Below are positions 29,064-37,875 of a stretch of DNA of 64,000 nucleotides, in pieces; positions within the stretch are counted from its first letter, which is position 1, and each line of letters starts with the position of its first letter. The notes beneath the pieces were generated by a model. That model was not told the origin of the DNA and did not search any database. It saw nothing but the letters and a program-made list of their open reading frames with translations. Location of the stretch: contig NZ_CP060790.1 of assembly GCF_014489595.1 (NCBI RefSeq), positions 1,798,001-1,862,000 on the forward strand, given 5' to 3'. Position numbers and translations under genes: made by a program. This stretch comes from Paenacidovorax monticola (GTDB taxonomy: Bacteria > Pseudomonadota > Gammaproteobacteria > Burkholderiales > Burkholderiaceae_C).

Positions 29064-30469
29064 AAAGCCTGCGCTTCCTCCGGCGCCGACCAGCCACCGC
29101 CCAGGGCCTTGTACAGGGCCACGCGGTTCTCCAGCTCGGACTGGCGCAGGCGCACCACGTCGAGTTGGGCCTGGTAGAGGTTGCGCTGGGCGTCCAGCTC
29201 CTCGAGGTACGAGGCGTAGCCTGCCTCGTAGCGGTCGTGCGCGAAGCGCAGCGTGCGCTCCAGCACATCGCGGCGCTGCACGGCATGCTCCATCTGCCGC
29301 GCCAGCCGCACCGTGCCCGTGAGGGCGTTCTCCACGTCGGCGAAGGCCGCCAGCACCGTGCCCCGGTAGGCATAGGCGGCCTGGTCGCGCTGCGCCGTGG
29401 CCGCGCCGTACTGCGCGTCGAGCCGGCCGCCATTGAACAGCGGCGCGAGCAGGCTGCCGCCCAGGCTCCACACGGTGAGCGGGTTGTAGTCCAGCGCATT
29501 GATGAGCAGGCTGCCCACGCTCGCACTCAGGCTCACCTGGGGCAGGAAGGCCGCGCGCTGCGCCGCCATGCCAGCCTCCGTGGCCGCCAGCAGATGCCGG
29601 GCCCGGGCGATGTCGGGGCGGCGCTCCAGCAATTGCGAGGGCAGGCTCCGCGGCACGGGCGCGGGCCGCAACGCCGCCAGCGCCCCCGCCGGTGGCGCCG
29701 TGCCGCCGCCCGCCTCGCCCACCAGCACCTGCAGCGCGTTCTGCTGCCGGCGCAGCGACCACTGCAGCTGCTCGACCTGCTGCAGCACGTTCTGGTACTC
29801 GGCCTCGGCCTGGGTCAGCTGCAGCTGCGAGATGTAGCCCACGCGCGCCTGGTCCTGGGCCAGTTGCAGGGCCTGCGCGCGCGAGCGCACCGTGGCCTCG
29901 GTGATGGCCAACTGCTCCTGCAGCGCACACAGGCCGACGTAGGCTTGCACCGTGGCAGCGGCCACCGCCAGGGCCACGGCATCGCGATCGGCCCGGCTCG
30001 CCTGCCAGCGCTGCTCGGCCGCGCGGCTTTGCTGCGCGAGCCGCCCCCACAGGTCCAGCTCCCAGCTGGCCTGCAGGCCGGGCTGCACCGAGCGCGTGTG
30101 CGTGGAGCCGAAGGCACCCAGGCTGCGCCCCGCCTGCGCGCCGGCCGCGAGGTTCAGGCTGGGGCTGCGCCCCGCGTCGGTGGCGGCCCAGTTGGCGCGA
30201 GCCTCGTCCACGCGCGCCATGGCGGCCAGCAGGTCGGTGTTGCGCTCCAGGGCCTGCGCCACGAGGGCGTCGAGCCGCGCATCGCCCCACTGCCGCCACC
30301 AGCCCTCGGCCACCGCATCGGTGCCTGCGGCGGCTTCGGTCTCGCTCCATTGGGCCGGCAGCGATACCTCCGCCTGCGCGGGCACCGCCTTGGGCAACGG
30401 CGCGCAGGCCGACAGCGCCAGGGCCACGGCCAGCAGCGCAGGAAGGCATGAGGGCGGGCGGCGCATCAT
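29057..30469 (-). CDS. NodT/OprM-family efflux outer membrane lipoprotein
   Basis: 470 residues. A lipoprotein signal ends at Cys22 (ALALSAC). Two outer-membrane-efflux (TolC-like) repeats follow, with WWRQWGDARLDALV, ASWELDLWGRL, LLERRPDI and LAPLFNGGRLDAQY as family marks. It forms the outer-membrane duct for the adjacent EmrAB-type pump. Its ATG overlaps the stop of the adaptor gene (30466-30469). The C-terminus ends in sequence derived from the flanking repeat. Confidence 0.94.
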   Translation of the reverse strand: MMRRPPSCLPALLAVALALSACAPLPKAVPAQAEVSLPAQWSETEAAAGTDAVAEGWWRQWGDARLDALVAQALERNTDLLAAMARVDEARANWAATDAGRSPSLNLAAGAQAGRSLGAFGSTHTRSVQPGLQASWELDLWGRLAQQSRAAEQRWQASRADRDAVALAVAAATVQAYVGLCALQEQLAITEATVRSRAQALQLAQDQARVGYISQLQLTQAEAEYQNVLQQVEQLQWSLRRQQNALQVLVGEAGGGTAPPAGALAALRPAPVPRSLPSQLLERRPDIARARHLLAATEAGMAAQRAAFLPQVSLSASVGSLLINALDYNPLTVWSLGGSLLAPLFNGGRLDAQYGAATAQRDQAAYAYRGTVLAAFADVENALTGTVRLARQMEHAVQRRDVLERTLRFAHDRYEAGYASYLEELDAQRNLYQAQLDVVRLRQSELENRVALYKALGGGWSAPEEAQALK

Positions 30470-31592
30470 GGCTGGGCCTTGGCCGGTTCGGCGGACGGGG
30501 CCGAGGTATCGATGCGCGCAACGACCGACATGCCGGGCCGCAGCCGCTCAGCCAGAGGCTGCCCGGCATCGATGGCGATCTTCACGGGCAGGCGCTGGAC
30601 CACCTTGGTGAAGTTGCCCGTCGCGTTGTCGGCCTTGAGCACGCTGAACTCCGAGCCCGTGGCGGGTGCGATCTCCAGCACCCGGCCCGTGAACTCGGCG
30701 CCCTCGAGCCCATCCACCGCAAAGCGCGCGGGCTGCCCCACCTGCACGTGCGCCGTCTGCGTCTCCTTGAAGTTGGCCACCACCCACAACGCGGGCGGCA
30801 CCACGTACAGCAACTGGCTGCCCGCCGCCACGTACTGGCCCTTGCGCACCGAGACCTCGCTCGCCTGCCCGTCGCTGGGCGCATGCACCGTGGTGTTGTC
30901 GAGGTTGATCTGCGCCTGCCGTACCTGGGCCTGGGCCATCTTCACGGAGGCCTCCAGCGAGGCACGGTTCACCGTGGTGGCCTTGATCTTCTCCTCGTTG
31001 ATGGCGATGTCGGCCTGCGCCTTGGACACGTTGGTCGCGCCCAGCTTGGCCGTGGCGCGTACGCGGTCGCGCTCGTTGAGCGACACCGAGCCGCGCCCGG
31101 CCAGTTCCTCGACGCGCTGCAGCTCGGCCTGCGAGCGCTCGGCCTCGGCCGCGGTGGCCGCCAGGCCCGCGCGGCTGGCCTGCAGCGCGGCGCGGTTCTG
31201 CGCCTGGGTCTGGTCCGCGTTGGCGAGCTGGGCCTGCGCGTTGGCCAGTTGCGCCTGGGCCTGGGCCAGCGCGGCCTCGTAGCTGCGCGTGTCGATGCGC
31301 ACGAGCGGCTGTCCGGCCTGCACACGCTCGTAGTCCTTCACGAGCACCTCGGTCACATAGCCGTTGACCTGCGGCGCCAGCACCGTGACCTGGCCGCGCA
31401 CGTAGGCGTTGTCGGTCGAGACCACCGCACTGCGGAAGGGCCCGAGGTTCCAGGCCCGCAGCACGAGCAGGATGCCGATCAGCGCGACCACGGCCATCAC
31501 CAGCACGCTGCGCAGCGAGGGCTGGATCTTCTTGGGGGTGGGCGAAGGACTGGGGGCAGGCGCGGCCTGCGCGGGGGAGGGGTCTGGCTCAT
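30466..31592 (-). pseudogene. emrA: EmrA/HlyD-family efflux periplasmic adaptor, probable N-terminal frameshift
   Basis: A membrane-fusion adaptor. A single N-terminal helix (VVALIGILLVLRAW) is followed by the lipoyl/hairpin core: NAYVRGQVTVLAPQVNGYV, a long coiled coil rich in AQAQLANA, and TTVHAPSDGQ. As read, only a GTG start at 31506 is available. The likely ATG at 31592 (MSQTPP) is joined to it by adding one G to the run at 31573-31577, giving about 375 residues. The N-terminal repair is inferred. Stop overlaps the NodT gene start. Confidence 0.8.
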
Positions 31593-31626
31593 GGCGGGTT
31601 CGGGGTATCTGGAGATGGGGCCGCCG

Positions 31627-33392
31627 TCAGGCGGCGCGCGGGGGTGGCGCGGCGGCGGCTTCGGGCACGGGCGCGCCACCAGCATCCGCGTCCTCTTCCT
31701 CCTCGGCCGCGGCATCGGTGCCGCCCTGGGCGGCGGTCTGGTCGTTGCTCTGGTGGTTGTGGGCCACGGCCTGGGCCGCCGCGCGCCGGGCCTGCCGCGC
31801 CTCGAAGAGCGACCACAGCAGGTAGGCCATGGCCACCAGGGCCACGGCCAGGAAGACATCGTTGTAGGCGCGCACGTTGGCCTCGCGCCGCGCGATCTGC
31901 GCGAGCTGGGCCGTGCCCTGCGCGGCACGCAGCGCCGGGTCGGTGATCTGGCTGGCGAGAGCCTGCTGCTGCAGTTGCAGGCGCTGCGCCACCACGGCAT
32001 CGGCCGGATTCACGTGCTGGACGATGGCCGCGGAATACTCCTGCTCGCGGTGCAGCTGGTAGGTGCTGAGCGCCGCCGAGCCCACGAGCCCGCCCAGGGC
32101 CTGGGTGATGGAGATGGTGAGGATGGCCGTGAGCATGTGGTTGGCGCCGTTCTTGAGTCCCTGCACGATGCCCAGCAGCATCAGCGGCCCCATGAAGACG
32201 CCCGCGCCCATGGCCAGCAGGAACTGGCTCACGAAGAAATCGGCGGGCCGGTCCAGGCTGGTGCGGTGAAAGTCCAGCAGGGCGCCCACCCCAGCAGCAG
32301 CAGCGCGGCCAGCAACTGCTTGCCCAGGTTCTCCAGCCCGAAGGTCAGGGCCGAGCCCAGGATGCCGACGATGGTGCCCAGCAGGATCACCACGAACAGC
32401 GGCTGCATCTGGTCCGGCGTCATGCCCAGGGTGCGCAGCAGGCCGATCACGCCATAGCTCTGCTCGGCCGTCAGGAAGCGCAGCAGGATGGCGCCGATCA
32501 CGAAGCGCACGGTGGCGCTCTGCGTGAACCAGCGCGTGTGCAGCAGCGGGTGCCTGCGGTGGTGCTCGATATAGAGCCCCGCCGAGATCAGCACGATGGC
32601 GCCGATCAGCATCCATGCCAGCTCGGGGGCATTGAACCACCAGCGCACATAGCCCTGCACCAGCACCGCCACGAGCAGGCCGGCCCCCGGGATCAGCAGC
32701 GCCATGGTGGCGAAGTCGAGGCGCTCGAAGGCCTTGATGTGCACGCCCGGCGGCAGCTTGAGCACCACCACGGCGGCGAACGACAGCAGGGCCAGCCCCG
32801 CTTCGAACAGGTAGAGGTTCTGCCACTGGCCGTGGTCGAGCAGGCCCGGCGACAGGATCCAGGCCAGCGGCGTGGCCAGTTGGCTCAACCCCACGCCGAC
32901 CACGAGCATCTTGAGCACATGCTTGCGGGGCATGGACTGCAGCATGTACAGCGTGCCCAGCGACGTGCAGACGGCGGCCGCAAGGCCGCTGGCCGCGCGC
33001 AGCAGCACCAGGCTCCCGTAGCTGCCCAGCACCAGGTGCAGCAGCGTGAGCAGCGCATAGATGCCCAGCCCGATCTCGGCGAACAGCCGCATGCCGAACT
33101 GCTGGCGGAACTTGTAGATCAGCAGGTTGGCCGTGACATTGAAGGTCACGTACGCGCCGCTGAGCCAGGCCGCCTCGGCGGGCGTCAGGCCCAGCTGCCC
33201 CTGGATGGTGGGCAGGTTGGCCATCAGCAGCGCATTGCCCAGGCCGCCCGTGAGGCTCACGAGCACAGCCACCAGCCCGTAGCACGCGCGCACCCAGGGC
33301 TCGTGGTGCGGCATGGAGGGCGATCCCGGCAGGGAGGGCTTCTCGTGCTCCTCCCAGTCCGGCGGGCGGCGCAGATAGACCGTCTCGGTCAT
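31627..33392 (-). pseudogene. emrB: EmrB/DHA2-family drug efflux permease, frameshifted as read
   Basis: A 14-helix major facilitator of about 588 residues once repaired. Frame 1 starts MTETVYLRRPPDWEEHEK and runs through NLPTIQGQLGLTPAEAAWLSGAY and WILSPGLLDHGQW to ALLLLGW. The run CCCC at 32289-32292 then shifts the frame. The rest (VGALLDFHRTSLD; FVSQFLLAMGAGVFMGP; a final helix near DVFLAVALVAMAYLLW) reads one base off. The last 60 residues are a Glu/Ala/Pro-rich tail. It lies between the TetR gene (4-base gap) and the adaptor. Confidence 0.88.
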
Positions 33393-33396
33393 GGCG

Positions 33397-33957
33397 TCAC
33401 GCGGGTGTGGCGGGGCGCAGGCCCCGGTGGATGATGTCCAGGGCCCGCTGCACCAGCCGGCGCCGCTCCGCATCGGTCTCGCCGCGCAGGGCCGCGCCCA
33501 GCATGCCCGAGAGCAGCGAGATGTCGCCCGGCTGCAGATCGTCCCGCACCAGCCCGCAGGCCTGGGCGCGGGCGAGCGACGGCGCGAAGGCCCGCCACAC
33601 CTGCCGGCGCAGCGGCAGGAAGCGCGGGTCGCGCGCACTGGCCGTGCGCCAGTAGTCCGACAGCGCAGGCGAATCGACGATCCGGTCGGCCAGGTACTGC
33701 AGCAGCAGCAGGAAGGCGTCGTCGCGCGCGCTCAGGCGCTCGACCTGCTGCTGCAGGCGCTCGACCGAGCGCTCCATCAGCGCCTGCAGGATGGCGTGCC
33801 GGTCGGCGAACTGGCGGTAGAGCGTGGCCCGGCCGACGCCGGCCTGCTCGACGATCAGGTCCAGCGGCGCCCCTACCCCGTGGACGCGGAACACGGCATC
33901 GGCGGCGTCCAGCAGCTGGGCGCGGCGGGTGGCGGCATCGGGGCGTTTGGGGGACAT
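33397..33957 (-). CDS. TetR-family transcriptional regulator
   Basis: 186 residues. The N-terminal HTH is RRAQLLDAADAVFRVHGV followed by LIVEQAGVGRATLYRQFADR, the TetR signature. The C-terminal ligand domain is not further assigned. ATG 33957 is preferred, with 33966 an alternative. It heads the operon TetR-emrB-emrA-nodT with a 4-base gap to emrB. A perfect palindrome immediately upstream is the likely autoregulatory operator, so pump expression would rise when a drug-like ligand releases the repressor. Confidence 0.92.
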   Translation of the reverse strand: MSPKRPDAATRRAQLLDAADAVFRVHGVGAPLDLIVEQAGVGRATLYRQFADRHAILQALMERSVERLQQQVERLSARDDAFLLLLQYLADRIVDSPALSDYWRTASARDPRFLPLRRQVWRAFAPSLARAQACGLVRDDLQPGDISLLSGMLGAALRGETDAERRRLVQRALDIIHRGLRPATPA

Positions 33958-33969
33958 GGATCGCATTAT

Positions 33970-33985
33970 CGGACAATTTTGTCCG
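33970..33985. promoter_or_regulatory. Palindromic TetR operator CGGACAA-TT-TTGTCCG
   Basis: A perfect 16-base palindrome starting 12 bases upstream of the TetR start codon. The size and position are typical of TetR-family operators. Confidence 0.65.
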
Positions 33986-34063
33986 TTTTGCATCGAACGC
34001 TGCCCAGTCCTGTCTCCAGGTTGGTTTCACGAAAGGGAAGTCAGGCCGCAGTGCGGCAGCGCG

Positions 34064-35164
34064 TCAGAAGCGGCTGCTGGCCAGCGCCACCAGCAGGCCC
34101 GTGCCCACCAGGCCCGCCTGCCAGCGCAGGGCCAGGCGCCACGAGGGCACGTGGCGCTCCACGCGCTCATAGAGCTGGCGGCCCGCCGCCAGCGACAGCA
34201 CGAACGCCAGCATCATGCCCAGCGCATTCGGCACCGGGGCGTCGGGCCACAGATGGCTGACCACGGCATTGGTGAGCAGGCACACGGGGAAGTGCACGAG
34301 GAAGACCGAGTACGACATCTGCCCCAGGCGCTGCAGCCATGCCCCGCCCTGCCAGGTGCGCAGCGCCGCGACGCGCTGCGCCAGCACGAGCAGCGCCGCC
34401 GTCGCCAGCGCCACGGCGATGCGCGTGCGGTACTCGATCCACAGCGCCGCCCCGCCCAGCACGGCCAGGCACAGCCCCCAGCCCCAGGGCTGCCGTGCAC
34501 GCACGGCCCAGAAGGCCAGCAGCCCGAAGCTGTAGGAGCCCCAGAAGTACCAGGCCCACATGTCCTGGTCTGGCATGCGGTTGAACAGCGCGAGCGACAG
34601 GGCGCCCCCGGCCACCACGAGCACGGGCCCCAGGCGCTGCGCCCACGCGGGCGCATGGCGCAGCGCGGCGAACAGCAGCGCCGTCAGCGCGAACAGCTGG
34701 AAGTCGATGGCCACGTACCACACGCCGGCCGAAAGCGCCTCGGCCCCGACGATGTCCTGCAGCAGCAGCGCATTGGCCACGAGCTGGCCCAGGCTGGGAT
34801 CGCCCGGCACCGAGGGGTGGTCCATCACGGGGCGCACGACCGCCGAAACCACCACGGCCACGAGCAGCGCCACCGCATAGGGCACGACGAGGCGCACGAA
34901 GCGCCGCCCGATCTGCGGCCCCGCCCCGGTGAAACGCGCCACGCCCTCGGGCGCGAGGCTGGCCGCCGCGAGGTAGCCGCCCAGCACGAGGAACACCTGC
35001 ACCGCCATGCGCCCGTACTCATAGAGCCAGTCGATGAGCCCCGGCGCCAGTCCATGGGCGGTATCGGACATGGGACCGTAGAACGCCAGGTGGTGGGCGA
35101 CGATGGTGGCACAGGCCACACCCTTGATCGTGTCGATCAAGGCGCTGCGGGACGGGGTGGACAT
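34064..35164 (-). CDS. Acyltransferase 3 family membrane protein
   Basis: 366 residues with about ten hydrophobic helices. Family marks are IDTIKGVACATIVAHHLAFYG (the His in the first helix), GRMAVQVFLVLGGYL and WYVAIDFQLFAL. Such enzymes O-acylate extracytoplasmic sugars of LPS, glucans or exopolysaccharide. The ATG at 35164 (MSTPSRSAL) places the first helix properly. It stands alone between the efflux regulator and the alpha-E gene, so the acceptor is unknown. Confidence 0.87.
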   Translation of the reverse strand: MSTPSRSALIDTIKGVACATIVAHHLAFYGPMSDTAHGLAPGLIDWLYEYGRMAVQVFLVLGGYLAAASLAPEGVARFTGAGPQIGRRFVRLVVPYAVALLVAVVVSAVVRPVMDHPSVPGDPSLGQLVANALLLQDIVGAEALSAGVWYVAIDFQLFALTALLFAALRHAPAWAQRLGPVLVVAGGALSLALFNRMPDQDMWAWYFWGSYSFGLLAFWAVRARQPWGWGLCLAVLGGAALWIEYRTRIAVALATAALLVLAQRVAALRTWQGGAWLQRLGQMSYSVFLVHFPVCLLTNAVVSHLWPDAPVPNALGMMLAFVLSLAAGRQLYERVERHVPSWRLALRWQAGLVGTGLLVALASSRF

Positions 35165-35285
35165 GGAAGAATCAAACTGCTGGACGGCCTGCGGCACCAA
35201 GCTGGCAGGCCATGGCCGCAGGAAAACCCAGTATTGTGCTCCGTTTGCCCGGAACGTGCAGGCGCCGCGCCCTGGCGCATCCGGC

Positions 35286-36248
35286 TCACTGGTAGACCGG
35301 CACCAGGAAGTCGCGGCTGATGCCCGCGCCCAGCTCGTTCACCCGGTCCAGGAACTGCGTGAGGTAGGCATGCAGCCCCGTCGCGAGGATCTCGTCGATG
35401 CGGCCGTACTGCAGGTCGGCCAGCAGGCGCCCGGCCTTGCGCTGCGTCTCGCAGGACTGGTCGTTGGCCACCACGGCCAGGTTCTCCGCCACTTCGTGCA
35501 GGCTCGCGTGCAGCGAACGCGGCATGTCGCGCCGCAGGATCAGCAAATCGGCCACGCGCTCGGGCGTGATCACGTCGCGGTAGACCTTGCGGTACACCTC
35601 GAACGCCGAAACGCTGCGAAGGATGGCGCTCCAGTGGTAGAAGTCGAACTCCTGCGGCCCGCGCTCGCGCGCCGAGCCGTGGAAGTCGGCGTTGACGGCG
35701 TGGAACTTCACGTCGAGCAGCCGCGCCGTGTTGTCCGCGCGCTCCAGGAACGTGCCCAGGCGCAGAAAGTGGAAAGCCTCGTCCTGCAGCATCGTGCCCA
35801 GCGTGACGCCGCGCGAGAGGTGCGAGCGGTACTTGACCCACTCGAAGAACTGCCCCGGGTCGCGCTCGAAGGCGCCACTGTCGATCTGGCGGTGCAGTTC
35901 CAGCCAGGTCTGGTTCTGCGTTTCCCACACTTCGGTGGTGAGCGCGCCGCGCACGGCGCGCGCGTTCTCGCGCGCGGCCCGCAGGCAGGCCAGGATGGAC
36001 GACGGGTTGCTGCCGTCGCGCACCATGAACTCCAGCACGCCTTCGCGCGTGACGCCGCCATGGCGCTGCGTGTAGGCGGGAATCAGCTCGCTGATCGACA
36101 GCAGGCCCAGCAGGCTCTCCTCGGCCACCGCGGCCGATTGCGGCAGCATTGAGGTCTCATAGGCCACGTTCAGCATGCGCGCGGTGTTCTCGGCGCGCTC
36201 GGTATAGCGGGACATCCAGAACAGATGATCGGCGGTACGGCTCAGCAT
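35286..36248 (-). CDS. Alpha-E domain-containing protein (DUF403)
   Basis: 320 residues, almost entirely helical. MLSRTADHLFWMSRYTERAEN is the diagnostic N-terminus of the alpha-E family; HYWSAILRSVSAFEVYRK-like and RRDMPRSLHA segments also fit. It follows the ATP-grasp gene by 15 bases. The pair is widely conserved and often accompanied by a transglutaminase-like protease, but none is present here. A role in making a small peptide-like compound is proposed for such clusters in the literature; the product is unknown. Confidence 0.9.
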   Translation of the reverse strand: MLSRTADHLFWMSRYTERAENTARMLNVAYETSMLPQSAAVAEESLLGLLSISELIPAYTQRHGGVTREGVLEFMVRDGSNPSSILACLRAARENARAVRGALTTEVWETQNQTWLELHRQIDSGAFERDPGQFFEWVKYRSHLSRGVTLGTMLQDEAFHFLRLGTFLERADNTARLLDVKFHAVNADFHGSARERGPQEFDFYHWSAILRSVSAFEVYRKVYRDVITPERVADLLILRRDMPRSLHASLHEVAENLAVVANDQSCETQRKAGRLLADLQYGRIDEILATGLHAYLTQFLDRVNELGAGISRDFLVPVYQ

Positions 36249-36263
36249 GATGGTTGTCCTCCC

Positions 36264-37712
36264 TTATTCCTGTCCCAGCACCCAGGTGTCCTTGGTACCG
36301 CCCCCTTGCGAGGAGTTGACGACCAGGGAGCCTTCCTGCAGTGCCACGCGCGTGAGGCCGCCGGCCACCATCTGCACCTTCTGACCCGAGAGCACGAAGG
36401 GCCGCAGGTCGATGTGGCGCGGGGCGATGCCCGACTCCACGAACGTGGGGCAGCTCGACAGGCTCAGCGTGGGCTGGGCGATGTAGCCCGACGGATTGGC
36501 GACGAGCGCGCGGCGGAAGTCCTCGATCTCGGCCTTCGTCGCAGCGGGGCCGATCAGCATGCCGTAGCCGCCCGCGCCGTGCACCTCCTTCACCACCAGT
36601 TCCTCCAGGTGGTCCAGCACGTACTTCAGGTCGTCCGGCTTGCGGCACAGCCAGGTGGGTACGTTCTGCAGGATGGGCTCCTCGCCCAGGTAGAAGCGGA
36701 TCATCTCCGGCACATAGGGGTAGACCGACTTGTCGTCGGCCACGCCCGTGCCCACGGCGTTGCAGATGGCCACGTTGCCCGCACGGTAGGCGGCCATGAG
36801 GCCCGCGCAGCCCAGCGTGGAGGTGGGCCGGAACACCTGCGGATCGAGGAAGTCGTCGTCCACGCGGCGGTAGATCACGTCCACGCGCTGCAGGCCGCGC
36901 GTGGTGCGCATGTACACGAAGTTGTCCTTGACCACGAGGTCCTGGCCCTCGACCAGCTCCACGCCCATCTGCTGCGCGAGGAAGGCATGCTCGAAGTAGG
37001 CGCTGTTGTACATGCCGGGCGTGAGCACCACCACCGTGGGCTCCGCCGTGGCGGGCGGCGCGCTCGCGCGCAGCGTGTCCAGCAGCATGTCGGGGTAATG
37101 CGCCACGGGCGCCACCCTGTGCAGCGAGAACAGCTCGGGGAAGAGCCGCATCATCATCTTGCGGTTCTCGAGCATGTAGCTCACGCCCGATGGCACGCGC
37201 AGGTTGTCCTCCAGCACGTAGTACACGCCCTCGCCCTTCGCATCGGGGGCGCGCACGATGTCGATGCCAGCGATGTGGGCATACAGGTCGCGCGAGACCT
37301 GCACCCCGGCCATTTCGGGGCGGTACTGCGCGTTGTTCAGGATCAGGTCGGTGGGCACCACGCCCGCGCGCAGGATCTCCTGCCCGTGGTACACGTCATG
37401 GATGAAACGGTTGAGCGCCGTCACGCGCTGCACCAGCCCCTGCTGCATGCGCGCCCACTCGTGCGCGGGGATGATGCGCGGGATCAGGTCGAACGGGATC
37501 AGGCGCTCCGTGCCTGCGTCGTTCTCGTCCTTGGCACCATAGACCGCGAAGGTGATGCCCACGCGGCGAAAGATCATCTCGGCCTCTTCGCGTCGCGCCT
37601 GCATGGCTTGCGCCGACTGAAGCGCCAGCCACTGCCCATAGCGCTTGTAGTGGGGGCGGATATCGCTGCCATCAAAGGGCAGCGCCTCGTACATCTCGTC
37701 GAACTTCTGCAT
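36264..37712 (-). CDS. Circularly permuted type 2 ATP-grasp protein (DUF404/DUF407)
   Basis: 482 residues. Landmarks are FDLIPRIIPAHEW, LNRFIHDVYHGQEILRAGVVP, YYVLEDNLRVPSGVSYMLENR, VVVLTPGMYNSAYFEHAFLA and LVVKEVHGAGGYGML. ATP-grasp enzymes join carboxylates to amines via acyl phosphates. Encoded directly before the alpha-E protein, with which it forms a conserved pair. The start MQKFDEMYE at 37712 follows AGGCACC. Substrates are not known. Confidence 0.92.
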   Translation of the reverse strand: MQKFDEMYEALPFDGSDIRPHYKRYGQWLALQSAQAMQARREEAEMIFRRVGITFAVYGAKDENDAGTERLIPFDLIPRIIPAHEWARMQQGLVQRVTALNRFIHDVYHGQEILRAGVVPTDLILNNAQYRPEMAGVQVSRDLYAHIAGIDIVRAPDAKGEGVYYVLEDNLRVPSGVSYMLENRKMMMRLFPELFSLHRVAPVAHYPDMLLDTLRASAPPATAEPTVVVLTPGMYNSAYFEHAFLAQQMGVELVEGQDLVVKDNFVYMRTTRGLQRVDVIYRRVDDDFLDPQVFRPTSTLGCAGLMAAYRAGNVAICNAVGTGVADDKSVYPYVPEMIRFYLGEEPILQNVPTWLCRKPDDLKYVLDHLEELVVKEVHGAGGYGMLIGPAATKAEIEDFRRALVANPSGYIAQPTLSLSSCPTFVESGIAPRHIDLRPFVLSGQKVQMVAGGLTRVALQEGSLVVNSSQGGGTKDTWVLGQE

Positions 37713-37875
37713 GGAAGGTGCCTCCTGGACCCAGGATAGCAAGTTGCGGGCCCGCTCCTTCCGGCCACCCCCGCGCGGCACTCATGTACTTTCATGGCAC
37801 CCCGGCATGCGCGATACTGCGCGTTGAACCCGGGCACCGCCCTGCCGCCCCGCCGCGGCGGACCATGAGCCTCGC

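Noticed and set aside
35137..35928. Minus-strand 263-codon frame overlapping the alpha-E gene
   Set aside because: Overlaps a well-supported gene in another frame and shows no domain.
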